Below are positions 45,209-54,554 of a stretch of 64,000 nucleotides of DNA, one piece after another (position 1 is the stretch's first letter; every line of letters starts with the position of its first letter). The position numbers and the translations under genes are program-made. Origin of the DNA: Candidatus Rifleibacterium amylolyticum (GTDB lineage Bacteria > Muiribacteriota > Ozemobacteria > Ozemobacterales > Ozemobacteraceae); NCBI GenBank assembly GCA_009917695.1, contig JAACJG010000013.1, positions 62,001 through 126,000 of the forward strand. The letters are read 5' to 3'. A model generated the notes under the pieces. The model saw only the letters and a list, made by a program, of their open reading frames with translations, was not told the DNA's origin and did not search any database.

Positions 45209-46141
45209 ATGAAAATACGCGTTTCTTATGGTACGGCGATAGTTCTTGGTCTTGTTCACGCGCGCCAGGATGTAGCGCCGACAACTGCATATCTGCTGTT
45301 CGATCGTGGCTGTATCGGCCAGTGCTCGTTCTGCTCGCGCGCTCATGGCAATGAGCGGTCGCAGAAGCTGGCACGAGTGATCTGGCCCGAATTCGAGCTC
45401 GAACAGGTGCTGGAAAAACTGACAACCCCTCCCCTGCCCTTTGCCCGCATTTGTCTGCAAACCGGTTACAATCCAGCCTCAGAAAATGAACTCAAACGCC
45501 TTGCCCGCCGATTCATCAAGACCGGCATTGCCACTAGCGTTACTCTCAGCCCGTCACAGACGGCACTGGCCGCCGAGATGCTCGAGATGGGGCTCGACCA
45601 TGTCGGGATCGGTCTCGACGCGGCCAGCAAAACAACCTATGCCCTGCACAAAAAGAAAAGCTGGCAACAGGACTGGCCGCCTCTGCTCGATCTGCTGCAA
45701 AAATCTGGCGACAGAATAGAAGTTCACCTGATCTTCGGTCTTGGCGACAGCGAAGAAGCTTTTTGTCAGAGAATTCAAGCGATTATCGACAGCGGCGGCA
45801 AAATCTCGTTGTTCGCGCTGACCCCGGTGAATGGCGGCAATCCGCCTGAATTTGCCGCATATCGTCGAATGCAGGCATTCAGGTTTTTGTGCGAAAAAAG
45901 ATTGATAAGGCTCGAAGACTGCAGTTTTTCAGACGGCAAACTGACGGCTTTGCCTGTCACAGGCGAAACTCTGAACAAGGCGCTCGAAAATGGTGATGCC
46001 TTCAGGACATCAGGCTGTGGCAACTGCAACCGGCCTTATTACAACGAAAGACCCGGGCAGCTTTTTTACAACTACCCCAGACCATTGTCTGCGAAAGAGT
46101 TTTCTGAAGCCATGGCAACAATGAATCTGGCAGAAGAGTGA
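45209..46141 (+). CDS. Radical SAM protein, LipS2-like candidate
   Basis: 310 aa from ATG 45209 (ATG 45164 and others upstream would overlap the previous gene). The CX3CX2C motif is Cys35, Cys39 and Cys42 in RGCIGQCSFCSRA. LARVIWPEFELEQVLEKL and ARICLQTGY follow. A CGNC pair near residue 270 and YNERPGQLFYNYPRP at the end suggest a second cluster or substrate site. Translation is coupled to the preceding radical SAM gene (TGACATG). The pair together resembles LipS1/LipS2, which insert the two sulfurs of lipoate. A biotin-synthase-like or PylB-like role is the alternative. Confidence 0.7.
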   Translation: MKIRVSYGTAIVLGLVHARQDVAPTTAYLLFDRGCIGQCSFCSRAHGNERSQKLARVIWPEFELEQVLEKLTTPPLPFARICLQTGYNPASENELKRLARRFIKTGIATSVTLSPSQTALAAEMLEMGLDHVGIGLDAASKTTYALHKKKSWQQDWPPLLDLLQKSGDRIEVHLIFGLGDSEEAFCQRIQAIIDSGGKISLFALTPVNGGNPPEFAAYRRMQAFRFLCEKRLIRLEDCSFSDGKLTALPVTGETLNKALENGDAFRTSGCGNCNRPYYNERPGQLFYNYPRPLSAKEFSEAMATMNLAEE

Positions 46142-49036
46142 TTATCTTCTGACCAGAATTATAATGGTAAGGTCGTCCTGTGGCTGATTGTCGCCAAGCC
46201 ATTTCAGGTATCTGCCATATATATTGTCATAATATTTTCTGGCGTCGAGATCGTAAGATTCGAGCAATATCTGCTTGAATCCTTCATAGCCGATCTCACG
46301 GCCTTGTGAATTCATGGTCTCGATTATACCATCGGTATAGAATACCAGAGCCTGACCTGCTTTCAGCTTGATATCGAGGTTGGCGAACCTGGACTTTTTG
46401 AACCCGCCAAGAACGGGCGCCTGCAGCGTGATTTCAGCAGTTTCACGACTGGCATGATCGACCAGAATCGGCGAACAGGCGCCGGCATTTGAATAAACTC
46501 CGACACCAGAGTCTGCATCATAAAACAGATACTGAAAAGTCATGATCTTCCGTTGTATTTTTGTGCGAGTTTCATGAACTATCTGATGCAGGCGCGCCAG
46601 TACGGCCGCAGGATCTTTGATACAATCCTGACAGCGCATGACGCCAGCTTTCGCCATGGCCATAATCAGCGAGGCGCCAACTCCATGGCCGGCAACATCG
46701 CCTGCCATTACCACATAGCCACTGCCTTCGACATGAAAATAGTCGAAGTAATCGCCACCCAGCTCTGTCATCGGAATATTTCTGCCGTAAAGGTCGAATC
46801 TGCTGTCACTTATTCCCTGTTGCGGAAGAAGCCGTGATTGAACGATGCCTGCCAGCATCAACTCCTCGAAATCGGTTATGCTGCTGTTAAACACCCTTGC
46901 CATTTCGCCAAATTCGTCGGCAGAAAGTTCCGGCAGCCGGTAAGAAAAATCTCTTTTTCTGATGGCAATGGCTCCGGCCTGCAAAGCCGACAATGGCGAA
47001 ACAAAACTCGATGCGAATACCAGAGCCAGCCCAAGCAACAGAATAACACCGACAGCACCGGCACTCAGCATGAATTTTCTTTCTTCGTTGATTTGATAAT
47101 CGATTTTCGCCAGCGGATAAAATGCATATAAATAGTAATTATTGAGGTTTTGTGAATGAATTCCGGCAAAGATATAGTCTTCACCATCCATGGTTGTGAA
47201 CTGCGGTTCGACGGCAGGGTAACCCCGCGTCTTAGCAAAAATGTCCTTAAACCACGGGCTCTCGGCAACCAGTTGCTTGTCACGCGAAAAAACCATGCCA
47301 TTCGAATAAATGAATTTGAGCCCGAGCGGATTTCTTTCGAGATTGTCTGTTTGTCGTTGCAGGAAATCACGTTGCAGCACACCATCTCGAAAAATCACCA
47401 TGAAGAAGTAGTCAAAAATATTGTTATCATGCAAAGACAGCAGTTTAAGAAGAACCGGGTTGGTTCTGTCACCCCAGCCAAGCGCGAGAATAGTGTCTCT
47501 GGCCATCAACAGATTCTGAATGATTTCATAAAATGGCCTCTGATAGACCATTTCAGCAATAAGTTCAGTTTCATTGAATTTGTCAAAATTTATTGGAATA
47601 CCGTTCACAACAGAGAGATAGTATGTGGCTATGTCCTGAAAAATCTTCAGTTCAAACAGCGCATTACTCTTGTGCCTGGATTTAACACCAGTAACAGGTT
47701 TATACCTGCCGCCGGCATAGCAGCCAGCAATATCCATTACAACCGGGGATGAACTGGCAACAAGCCTGATGTCTTCTAATGTATTAGACATTTGCAGGAC
47801 GATTTCATCAATAAGCTCCTGACTGCCATATTTTTGCGGCAGCAGGCCTTTCATCGCAGAAACGCAGCGGTTAACCCGATGCATCATATATGATCGATTG
47901 ATCAGACTTCTACGGTCGACATGCTGTACATAGGTAATACAGGCCTGATAGGCATTATCTATCAAAGCCGACCTTTTGCGTGCAACATGATCTGAAGCGG
48001 CCACTACAAGGCAAAACAAAGGCAGACCTGTAGTTACCAGCAAAATTGCCAGCAACTGCATCCAGACAGGGCAGCGATTCATTCTCACGCTGCCTCCGGC
48101 GCTCTTTATCAGAATCAGCAGGACAAATGAACTGATGAGCAGCAAAAAGACGGTCAGCTTACCGGGATTGAGCAAAGGCTGATAGTGATTTAAAGCAAAC
48201 AGCGTCTTCATGCCGGCCATACTTCTGCCGGCGAGCATTGTCTGCCCAAGCAGACTGGCCGACCTGCCTTCACGTTCAAGTTGTCGGATTGAGCTGGTCA
48301 GCAAAGCCGGCCAGCCTCTTTCCTGATCTTGCTGCCGGCCATTGAGAAAACCGACGCGCATACCACGGTCATTGAATTCTTTGCAGAATTTGACCAGGCC
48401 GACATCGTCCTTTACGGTATGGCGATCGAAAAAGACCAATGCAGTCAAACGGCCGGATGTAAAAACCCAGAAATCAGGGAAGTTGCCGGCGGCATCAGGC
48501 CTTACCAGCCTGCGATGTCGAGAATACAAAGCTGCTGCCAGCCGATCCCGGTCGAGATGAGGGCCCAGCAGTTGCCGCAAATTGCTTACCGCAACTTCAT
48601 CACTGCTTTTTCCTTTGTTATAAATGTCTTTGTAGCACTGCCACATCATTCTGAGTTCAGCAGCCTCGGTGTGCAGCTCGACAAAATGGTCGTTCAAAAC
48701 AACCCGGCCTTTTTCATCCCAAACTACGCAGGTCAAGGCTTCTCCCGAAGTCTTGCGGTGAACTCTGAGCTTTTCGATAAATTCCTGATGTCCAGAAGAC
48801 CCGAGCGCGTCTTCATTGAGCTGCCTGACCCAGAACTCCTCGACATCGGCATTTAACAGCATCTGTTCGAGAACCCCTGATGCCGTCCGTGAAAATTCCT
48901 GAAGTTTAAAATCCTGGTGGCGGCGCTCAAGCGTCCACAAACCCCAGTACACCAGCAGATAAAAGACCGCCAGCGCAAAAATCGCAGTCAGATAACCAAA
49001 AGTGCGCGTGCTCTGTTTTGTCGAAAAATTAGCCAT
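46142..49036 (-). CDS. Membrane receptor with HAMP and SpoIIE/RsbU-type PP2C phosphatase
   Basis: 964 aa. Architecture: membrane segment (about 14-34), extracytoplasmic domain, two membrane segments (about 285-340), second extracytoplasmic domain, membrane segment (about 655-678), HAMP (SPLSALQAGAIAIRKRDFSY), then the phosphatase at about 745-964. Metal-binding motifs GGDYFDYF, GDVAGHG, YTDGIIE and QDDLTI are all intact. Such phosphatases dephosphorylate anti-sigma-factor antagonists or similar regulators. No antagonist or anti-sigma gene is seen nearby. It follows its paralogue by two bases, as the second gene of a leftward operon. Confidence 0.88.
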   Translation of the reverse strand: MANFSTKQSTRTFGYLTAIFALAVFYLLVYWGLWTLERRHQDFKLQEFSRTASGVLEQMLLNADVEEFWVRQLNEDALGSSGHQEFIEKLRVHRKTSGEALTCVVWDEKGRVVLNDHFVELHTEAAELRMMWQCYKDIYNKGKSSDEVAVSNLRQLLGPHLDRDRLAAALYSRHRRLVRPDAAGNFPDFWVFTSGRLTALVFFDRHTVKDDVGLVKFCKEFNDRGMRVGFLNGRQQDQERGWPALLTSSIRQLEREGRSASLLGQTMLAGRSMAGMKTLFALNHYQPLLNPGKLTVFLLLISSFVLLILIKSAGGSVRMNRCPVWMQLLAILLVTTGLPLFCLVVAASDHVARKRSALIDNAYQACITYVQHVDRRSLINRSYMMHRVNRCVSAMKGLLPQKYGSQELIDEIVLQMSNTLEDIRLVASSSPVVMDIAGCYAGGRYKPVTGVKSRHKSNALFELKIFQDIATYYLSVVNGIPINFDKFNETELIAEMVYQRPFYEIIQNLLMARDTILALGWGDRTNPVLLKLLSLHDNNIFDYFFMVIFRDGVLQRDFLQRQTDNLERNPLGLKFIYSNGMVFSRDKQLVAESPWFKDIFAKTRGYPAVEPQFTTMDGEDYIFAGIHSQNLNNYYLYAFYPLAKIDYQINEERKFMLSAGAVGVILLLGLALVFASSFVSPLSALQAGAIAIRKRDFSYRLPELSADEFGEMARVFNSSITDFEELMLAGIVQSRLLPQQGISDSRFDLYGRNIPMTELGGDYFDYFHVEGSGYVVMAGDVAGHGVGASLIMAMAKAGVMRCQDCIKDPAAVLARLHQIVHETRTKIQRKIMTFQYLFYDADSGVGVYSNAGACSPILVDHASRETAEITLQAPVLGGFKKSRFANLDIKLKAGQALVFYTDGIIETMNSQGREIGYEGFKQILLESYDLDARKYYDNIYGRYLKWLGDNQPQDDLTIIILVRR

Positions 49037-49038
49037 TA

Positions 49039-51984
49039 TCAGCTTCTTTTGATTAGAATCACAGTCTGATCATCAGATTGAGATTCCGCCCATTCATTGT
49101 GATTTTTCAGCAAGGTCTGGAGAAAGCGGTCGACGTCAACATGCCAGCTTGTCGCAAGCATCTGTTGCAAGCCCTGGTAACCGAGAACCTGGCGCTTTTT
49201 ACCTGCCGCCTCGGCAAATCCGTCAGTATGTAAACACAGGGTTTCGCCGGGGTTCAGTTGTATAGTCACTGGCTGATTGAATTCTGGCGAATTATAGCCG
49301 AGTGGAAGCCCGCCAGACTTGACCAGTGCTGAAACCTTACCAGCTGCGTCGATTATGACCGGCATGCAATGGCCTCGATTGATCAACTGGCACCTGCCTG
49401 TTTCTGGTTCGGCCATAAAGAACAATCCGGTCATGTATTCGCGGGTACCGCTTTTGCGGTTAAGAAACACGGTCTGATCTATGGCATCGGCAAGTTTTCG
49501 CATGTCGGTAAAGTTGGCTTTTTCATCGATCATTGTCGCCTTGGCCATTGCCATTATCAGTGCAGCAGAAATTCCGTGTCCTGAAACATCGCCGATAAAG
49601 ACCAGAAGCTGGTTCTCAACTGTAAAAAAATCGTAATAGTCGCCGCCAATGCGCGAGAATGGCTGAGAAAAAGCAACCAGCCTTATATCACCAACGTTGG
49701 CCTCTCCTGGCGGAAAAAGGCTCTCCTGCACGATCCTTGCTGTCTCAAGATCTTTGAAAGTCTCGAGCGTCGCATTGAATGTCTGCGACAACTCGCTGAA
49801 TTCGAGACTTGAATCAATTGCCAGGCGATAAGAAAAATCACGACGGCCAATAGAACTTATCGCATTTTGAATTTCGCCAACCGGAGCGAGAAAATGACTC
49901 GCCAGATACCTGAACATCATGAAGGTGAGCAGAAGAAACATACCGGCAACGGCGGCCATCTGCCAACCAAGTTTTCCAATCAGCTCTTCCATATGCCTGA
50001 CCGGCAGCATGTAAAGCAGACTGATCTGATCCATATTCAGACCTCGCATGCCAACGGCGGTATAATCGCCTGCTGAGAGAGAAAGGTTCCCTTTTCTGAT
50101 GATCTGGTTGTTGTAAGCATACTGGCCTAATGCCTTCAGATTGTCGCGATCGGTATGCTCGCACGAAATCAGGTCATCACTGGGGTAATAAGCAATGATC
50201 TCTGCGCCGGCAGACATGTTTTCGGCGAGATTTGCGGCATGAAAACGCTCAAAAAAGCTGCGCTGCAGGTTTTCCTTGCGCCAGTAAAGCTGGAGCATGG
50301 CAAGATTCTGATACTTCTCAGGAATGCCGAGAAATTCAAAATAAAAATACAACTCATGCGCGCCAAGGCCAATGAAAGAAATCTCTTTTTTCTTCGACAC
50401 AACGTTGACACCGAGCTGGTCGGTCACAATGAAAGATCTGCCAGTATCTTTTCCAACACTTCGGCTCAATGAATGCAGTATTTCCATGGCCAGCTGACTG
50501 GCTAAAGTGTAATCAGAAAAAATAGTGCGCCGGTTATCTGCAACAAGGTTCTGCCCGGTATGATTGTATAATTGAATTGATTCTGGCCGATAATCGCCCA
50601 TCAATTCGGCACGCAGCTGCTTCAGCGTTGGCGACTGCAGAATCTCCAGCCCGAATCTTTTATTGTACCCATTGATCAGCTCGCTCAGGTGCGTTGCATG
50701 ATCTTCGAGAAAAATCTTAAAATTTCTGTCAATGCCATAAAGCACATTTATACCACGGGTCTGCGCCTCATAAACGAGCTGCTGACGCTTCTGCTCAAGA
50801 TATTCGAGACCTATACTGCCCATTATCAATAAGGGAATACCGCCGGCATATAGAAAGATGACGGTCAGCTTGAGCCTGATCGAAACGAAGCCGGACCAGC
50901 GGGTTTTATACCAGACCATCAGCAGAAACAGCAGAGGCAGAAGCACTTTTGCGAAACTGCCAAAATAGTGAAGCCTCTCGCGTTGCTCAGAAAAAAGCAG
51001 ATCTGAAGAGCAGTAACACACAGCCCGCTGGCTTTGCCCTACCATCATGCAGCCAACCAGAATATCTGAAAATTCTTCAAAATCAGCGACGCTCATGCTC
51101 TCAAAACGGCTCAGAGCCTGCACCAGCTTTGGCGCCAGCGCTGCGTCAGCTGGCGGAAAAAAATCCTCTGAGGCCGGGTAATCGGTCAGATGAACCTTGA
51201 AATCCGGCATGTCACGGCGAACAAGATTCAGCGCGTATTCGCTGCCTGCTGAACTCTGAATGAATTCGTCGTTGATAAAACACAAAAAGCCAAATGCATC
51301 ATTGATACGATACCAGATCCGGCTTCTCGGGCCAGGCGGTGAAGTTTGCAGTGGCTTTCCCTGCTGGCCGCTCATCCAGGGATAGCGCAACTGGTAGATT
51401 ACCATCAGCTTGCCGAGAAAATTGCGCAGAATTTTAGCTTCCTTCTCTACGTCGCCAAGCGTTACCAGGCTTACCTCATCACTATTTTCCTCCCATTTAC
51501 CAAGCAATTCAGAGGCCCGCTTCAAGAAATGGTAGGTTTTTCTGATGATGTAACCAAAAGAGGTTTCGTCTGAAACTTCTTTAACCAGATCGCCTCTGGC
51601 GTTCCAGTAAACAAAAGTGAAAGCGCCAGGATATCGGCTTTGCAGCTGTTTTTTTAACGTGCCAAAAGTTTTCTCTGGCTGGCGCGATGCAAGTGCCCGC
51701 CGATTTATCTCAAGCAGCAGATAATGGGAAAAATACTCATTGTCACTGAATTTTTCGACGGTTTTCAGAGCATGTTCCATTTTGCCGGCAATTTCTTCAC
51801 GATTATTCGCTGACCTGATTCTGAAAAGCTGATCAAGCCCCAGATTTATCAGACCGGCCGGGAACAGCACGAAGCAGAGAAGTATTCCCAGCCACGAAAC
51901 CAGCGGGAACCTCTGAAAATATCCTTGAAACGAACTCTTGTCTGACATCGCCATCAATTTAACACAGACATGATTTATCAACAA
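49039..51984 (-). CDS. Membrane receptor with HAMP and SpoIIE/RsbU-type PP2C phosphatase
   Basis: Up to 981 aa; the exact start is uncertain (TTG 51984, or ATG codons some 10-13 codons further in). The layout matches the downstream paralogue: first membrane segment, extracytoplasmic domain of about 300 residues, two membrane segments (SIRLKLTVIFLYAGGIPLLI), a second extracytoplasmic domain, last membrane segment, and HAMP (RRDFSYRLAI). The phosphatase has GGDYYDFF, GDVSGHG, HTDGFAE and SDDQTV, all metal ligands present. The extracytoplasmic regions share little with the paralogue, so the two probably respond to different signals but act on related targets. Confidence 0.88.
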   Translation of the reverse strand: MLINHVCVKLMAMSDKSSFQGYFQRFPLVSWLGILLCFVLFPAGLINLGLDQLFRIRSANNREEIAGKMEHALKTVEKFSDNEYFSHYLLLEINRRALASRQPEKTFGTLKKQLQSRYPGAFTFVYWNARGDLVKEVSDETSFGYIIRKTYHFLKRASELLGKWEENSDEVSLVTLGDVEKEAKILRNFLGKLMVIYQLRYPWMSGQQGKPLQTSPPGPRSRIWYRINDAFGFLCFINDEFIQSSAGSEYALNLVRRDMPDFKVHLTDYPASEDFFPPADAALAPKLVQALSRFESMSVADFEEFSDILVGCMMVGQSQRAVCYCSSDLLFSEQRERLHYFGSFAKVLLPLLFLLMVWYKTRWSGFVSIRLKLTVIFLYAGGIPLLIMGSIGLEYLEQKRQQLVYEAQTRGINVLYGIDRNFKIFLEDHATHLSELINGYNKRFGLEILQSPTLKQLRAELMGDYRPESIQLYNHTGQNLVADNRRTIFSDYTLASQLAMEILHSLSRSVGKDTGRSFIVTDQLGVNVVSKKKEISFIGLGAHELYFYFEFLGIPEKYQNLAMLQLYWRKENLQRSFFERFHAANLAENMSAGAEIIAYYPSDDLISCEHTDRDNLKALGQYAYNNQIIRKGNLSLSAGDYTAVGMRGLNMDQISLLYMLPVRHMEELIGKLGWQMAAVAGMFLLLTFMMFRYLASHFLAPVGEIQNAISSIGRRDFSYRLAIDSSLEFSELSQTFNATLETFKDLETARIVQESLFPPGEANVGDIRLVAFSQPFSRIGGDYYDFFTVENQLLVFIGDVSGHGISAALIMAMAKATMIDEKANFTDMRKLADAIDQTVFLNRKSGTREYMTGLFFMAEPETGRCQLINRGHCMPVIIDAAGKVSALVKSGGLPLGYNSPEFNQPVTIQLNPGETLCLHTDGFAEAAGKKRQVLGYQGLQQMLATSWHVDVDRFLQTLLKNHNEWAESQSDDQTVILIKRS

Positions 51985-52053
51985 ACTCCCGACAGATTGT
52001 TCTAGCAGACAACTTACGAATACAGGAGCTGAATGGTAACAAAATCTGTCAGA

Positions 52054-52755
52054 TCAGCTGGCGCCGACGCCAAAATCGGTGTTTTTCCAGAGCACATCTA
52101 TGCCTTTACGTTCCGGCAGCCAGGCATACTCGCTTTTGAACCAGTTCTGCAGGTCTGGGTCGGCTTCGATACCGGTGGTGTTGTTAACATAAAGGTTGAT
52201 TGTGCCATATTCGAAGTTATCGAGCAGAATCTTGATGTCTCTCGCTATCATTTCTCTGGTCTGGCCTTTGATACCGACCACCAGACAGACTGACTGAAAA
52301 AAACGTTTGATTTCTGCAACCGAATTGTATTCGAAACCTTTTTTGAGCACATCATTGCGAAAGTGCTCGTCAAAAGTTTCGACGCCGGTTATAAAGATTA
52401 TCGGAATGCCAAAAAATTCGCGCATTTCATCGAGGCGATAACGATAGCCCCACCAGGCTTCCATGTAGAGCTTGCGAATCTGCAGTCGATCGACCGTTTC
52501 TTTGACCAGCTGTAAAGTTGCCGGCGGTATTTCAAAGCAGCTGCCAGAATTAATCACCTGCAACACACCGTATCTGCCGGTAATTCTGCCGATTACCTCA
52601 CGGTTGGTAACATTCATCGCCTGTTCGTCTTCGCTGTTGTCATGAATGTAATCGCAGAAACTGCAGCGCCCCCAGCGGCATGGAAAAGCCTTGAGCAGAA
52701 CGATTTCGCGTTTGTCGTGAACGGTTTCGAGACAACTGTAACGAACTATATCCAT
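52054..52755 (-). CDS. Radical SAM-like protein with CX4CX2C motif
   Basis: 233 aa. The N-terminus has FPCRWGRCSFCDYIHDN, giving Cys-X4-Cys-X2-Cys instead of the common CX3CX2C. LQVINSGSCFEIPP and IFITGVETFDEHFRNDVL are consistent with a shortened radical SAM barrel. The reaction is unknown. It is transcribed away from the DUF3147-TldDE operon and ends 70 bases before the phosphatase operon on the same strand. The short length could mean a partial barrel. Confidence 0.6.
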   Translation of the reverse strand: MDIVRYSCLETVHDKREIVLLKAFPCRWGRCSFCDYIHDNSEDEQAMNVTNREVIGRITGRYGVLQVINSGSCFEIPPATLQLVKETVDRLQIRKLYMEAWWGYRYRLDEMREFFGIPIIFITGVETFDEHFRNDVLKKGFEYNSVAEIKRFFQSVCLVVGIKGQTREMIARDIKILLDNFEYGTINLYVNNTTGIEADPDLQNWFKSEYAWLPERKGIDVLWKNTDFGVGAS

Positions 52756-52774
52756 TGTCTTATCCTGTTGTTGT

Positions 52775-52803
52775 TTGCCACTGTGTCAGAGTAATGTTAA
52801 AAT
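52775..52803 (+). promoter_or_regulatory. Predicted promoter giving a leaderless DUF3147-tldDE-cyclase transcript
   Basis: TTGCCA (52775-52780) and TAAAAT (52798-52803) are 17 bases apart, and the ATG at 52811 lies 7 bases after the -10 box. No ribosome-binding site precedes it. Confidence 0.45.
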
Positions 52804-52810
52804 ACGATAA

Positions 52811-53155
52811 ATGCAATACTTCATCAAAATCATCGTTACTGCACTGCTGGTTGTAGGCATAAGCGAAGCCGGCAAGCGCAATCAGTATGCCGGCGCTGTT
52901 CTTGCCGCGCTGCCAATAACAAGCATTCTGGCACTGACCTGGTTCTTTTACGAAACCGGCAGCAAAGAAAAAACCGCACAGCTGGCAGGCGAAATCATGC
53001 TTATGGTGCTGCCTTCGCTGGCATTTTTTATCTCTCTGCCCATTTTGCTCAAAAAAGACTGGTCGTATCCAGCTGCGCTGGTAGCCAGCTCTGGCGTGAC
53101 ATTCGGCTGTTATGTAATGTTCTTTAAAATTCTGAGCGTTTTCAGGCCGGGCTGA
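52811..53155 (+). CDS. DUF3147-like small membrane protein
   Basis: 114 aa with four hydrophobic segments. KIIVTALLVVGISEAGKR, LAALPITSILALTWFFYETG and LPSLAFFISLPILLKK are reminiscent of the DUF3147 family of short inner-membrane proteins of unknown function. It is the first gene of a rightward operon and is predicted to be translated from a leaderless message. Confidence 0.7.
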   Translation: MQYFIKIIVTALLVVGISEAGKRNQYAGAVLAALPITSILALTWFFYETGSKEKTAQLAGEIMLMVLPSLAFFISLPILLKKDWSYPAALVASSGVTFGCYVMFFKILSVFRPG

Positions 53156-53197
53156 CCGGTTCCCGGCCACTCTGAGGCGCCACGACAGGAGACTGAC

Positions 53198-54544
53198 ATG
53201 TTCGATTTTCCCCAAGGTTTTTACTCAGACGTGCGTATTGAAAGGATTTATCGCTCTCTGGTACGCATAGAAATGGGAAAGCTTGAAGAAGTTAAAGAAA
53301 AATCCGACTCAGGTGCTTTCATCCGACTCTATGACGGAAAACGCTGGTATTACGCATCTACCACCGACACCGCATCGATCAATCAGGAACTGGCGCAGCT
53401 GGCCAGGCTGGCCGACAAGCCAGACGAACAGGCAATCAGCCGACTGACCAGCCGAATGGAAAAGAACCTCGGCGATTTTTGCAGATTTGCCGACCAGTCA
53501 GTCGCAAAAACAGGTCTTAAAGACAAAATTTCGCTGCTCGAATCTTATGCCGGTCTCGTGCAGAACGACCAGGAAATCACGCACTGGTCGGCCTCTTACA
53601 GCGACAGCCATATCAGCAAAGATTTCTATTCCAGCCTGACAAAAGCTGACACCGGATTGAAATTTGACACCCAGACCGCCGGGTTGAGGCTTGGCGTGCG
53701 TTTCGGCAGCGGGGCCAACGTCTTCAGCGAAACCTGGTGCAAGGCCGAAACCGGCTTTGATCAGTTAAAACAGCTGCATGCTGAAGCGAAAAAATACATC
53801 GAACAGGCGCGCGACTACTTTCACCGTGCCGAAAGCATCGAAGGGGGAGTTTATACCGTTGTTCTCTCGTCGCTGGCAGCAGGCATTTTTGCGCACGAGA
53901 GCTTCGGTCACAAAAGCGAAGCCGACTTTATGATCGGTGATACAGCCATGCTCAAAGAATGGCAGCTTGGCAAAAAGGTTGGCTCTGAACAGCTGAGCAT
54001 AATCGACGACGGCAATCTTGCCGGCAGCGGCTTCACTCCGTTCGACGACGAAGGCACCGGTGCAAAGCGAACGGCACTGATCGAGAAGGGCATTCTGAGT
54101 GGTCGCCTGCACAGCAGCATTACCGCAGCCGATCTCGGTGAAGCAGTGACCGGGAACGCCCGTTCCATCGGCTTCGAATTCGAGCCGATAGTGCGCATGA
54201 CCGCGACTTTTATCGAACCGGGCGAACTCAGCAAAGATGAGCTCTTCGCCGGCGTCAGCCGCGGAATATTTATCGATTCGGTCAAGCACGGGTCGGGCAT
54301 GTCGACCTTTACGCTGGCGCCATCTATGGCTTATCTGATTGAAGATGGCAGGATCACCAGGCCGGTGCGGTTTTCGGTAATCACCGGCAATGTAATGCAG
54401 ACTCTCGACCACATCGATGCGGTATCGGACAAGCTTGAGATATTGAGCTTCGTTGGTGGTGGCTGTGGCAAGATGGAACAATTCCCGCTCCCGGTCAGTT
54501 TTGGCGGCCCCTATGTGCGGGTCAGGCAGATTAACGTTCAATAG
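53198..54544 (+). CDS. tldD: TldD-family metalloprotease
   Basis: 448 aa. The zinc motif is HESFGH (His233, Glu234, His238). Downstream ITGNVMQTLDHIDAV, GSGMSTFTLAPS and the cysteine-containing GGCGKMEQFPLPVSFGGPYVR are typical of TldD. TldD works with TldE as a heterodimer that degrades unfolded or modified peptides, for example in microcin or RiPP maturation and CcdA turnover. GGAG precedes the ATG. It is followed by tldE and two cyclase genes in one operon, an unusual association. Confidence 0.92.
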   Translation: MFDFPQGFYSDVRIERIYRSLVRIEMGKLEEVKEKSDSGAFIRLYDGKRWYYASTTDTASINQELAQLARLADKPDEQAISRLTSRMEKNLGDFCRFADQSVAKTGLKDKISLLESYAGLVQNDQEITHWSASYSDSHISKDFYSSLTKADTGLKFDTQTAGLRLGVRFGSGANVFSETWCKAETGFDQLKQLHAEAKKYIEQARDYFHRAESIEGGVYTVVLSSLAAGIFAHESFGHKSEADFMIGDTAMLKEWQLGKKVGSEQLSIIDDGNLAGSGFTPFDDEGTGAKRTALIEKGILSGRLHSSITAADLGEAVTGNARSIGFEFEPIVRMTATFIEPGELSKDELFAGVSRGIFIDSVKHGSGMSTFTLAPSMAYLIEDGRITRPVRFSVITGNVMQTLDHIDAVSDKLEILSFVGGGCGKMEQFPLPVSFGGPYVRVRQINVQ

Positions 54545-54554
54545 GAGGCCAGAT

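Noticed and set aside
47156-47752. 198-aa ORF on the plus strand
   Set aside because: It is antisense to the phosphatase receptor gene; no ribosome-binding site or domain.
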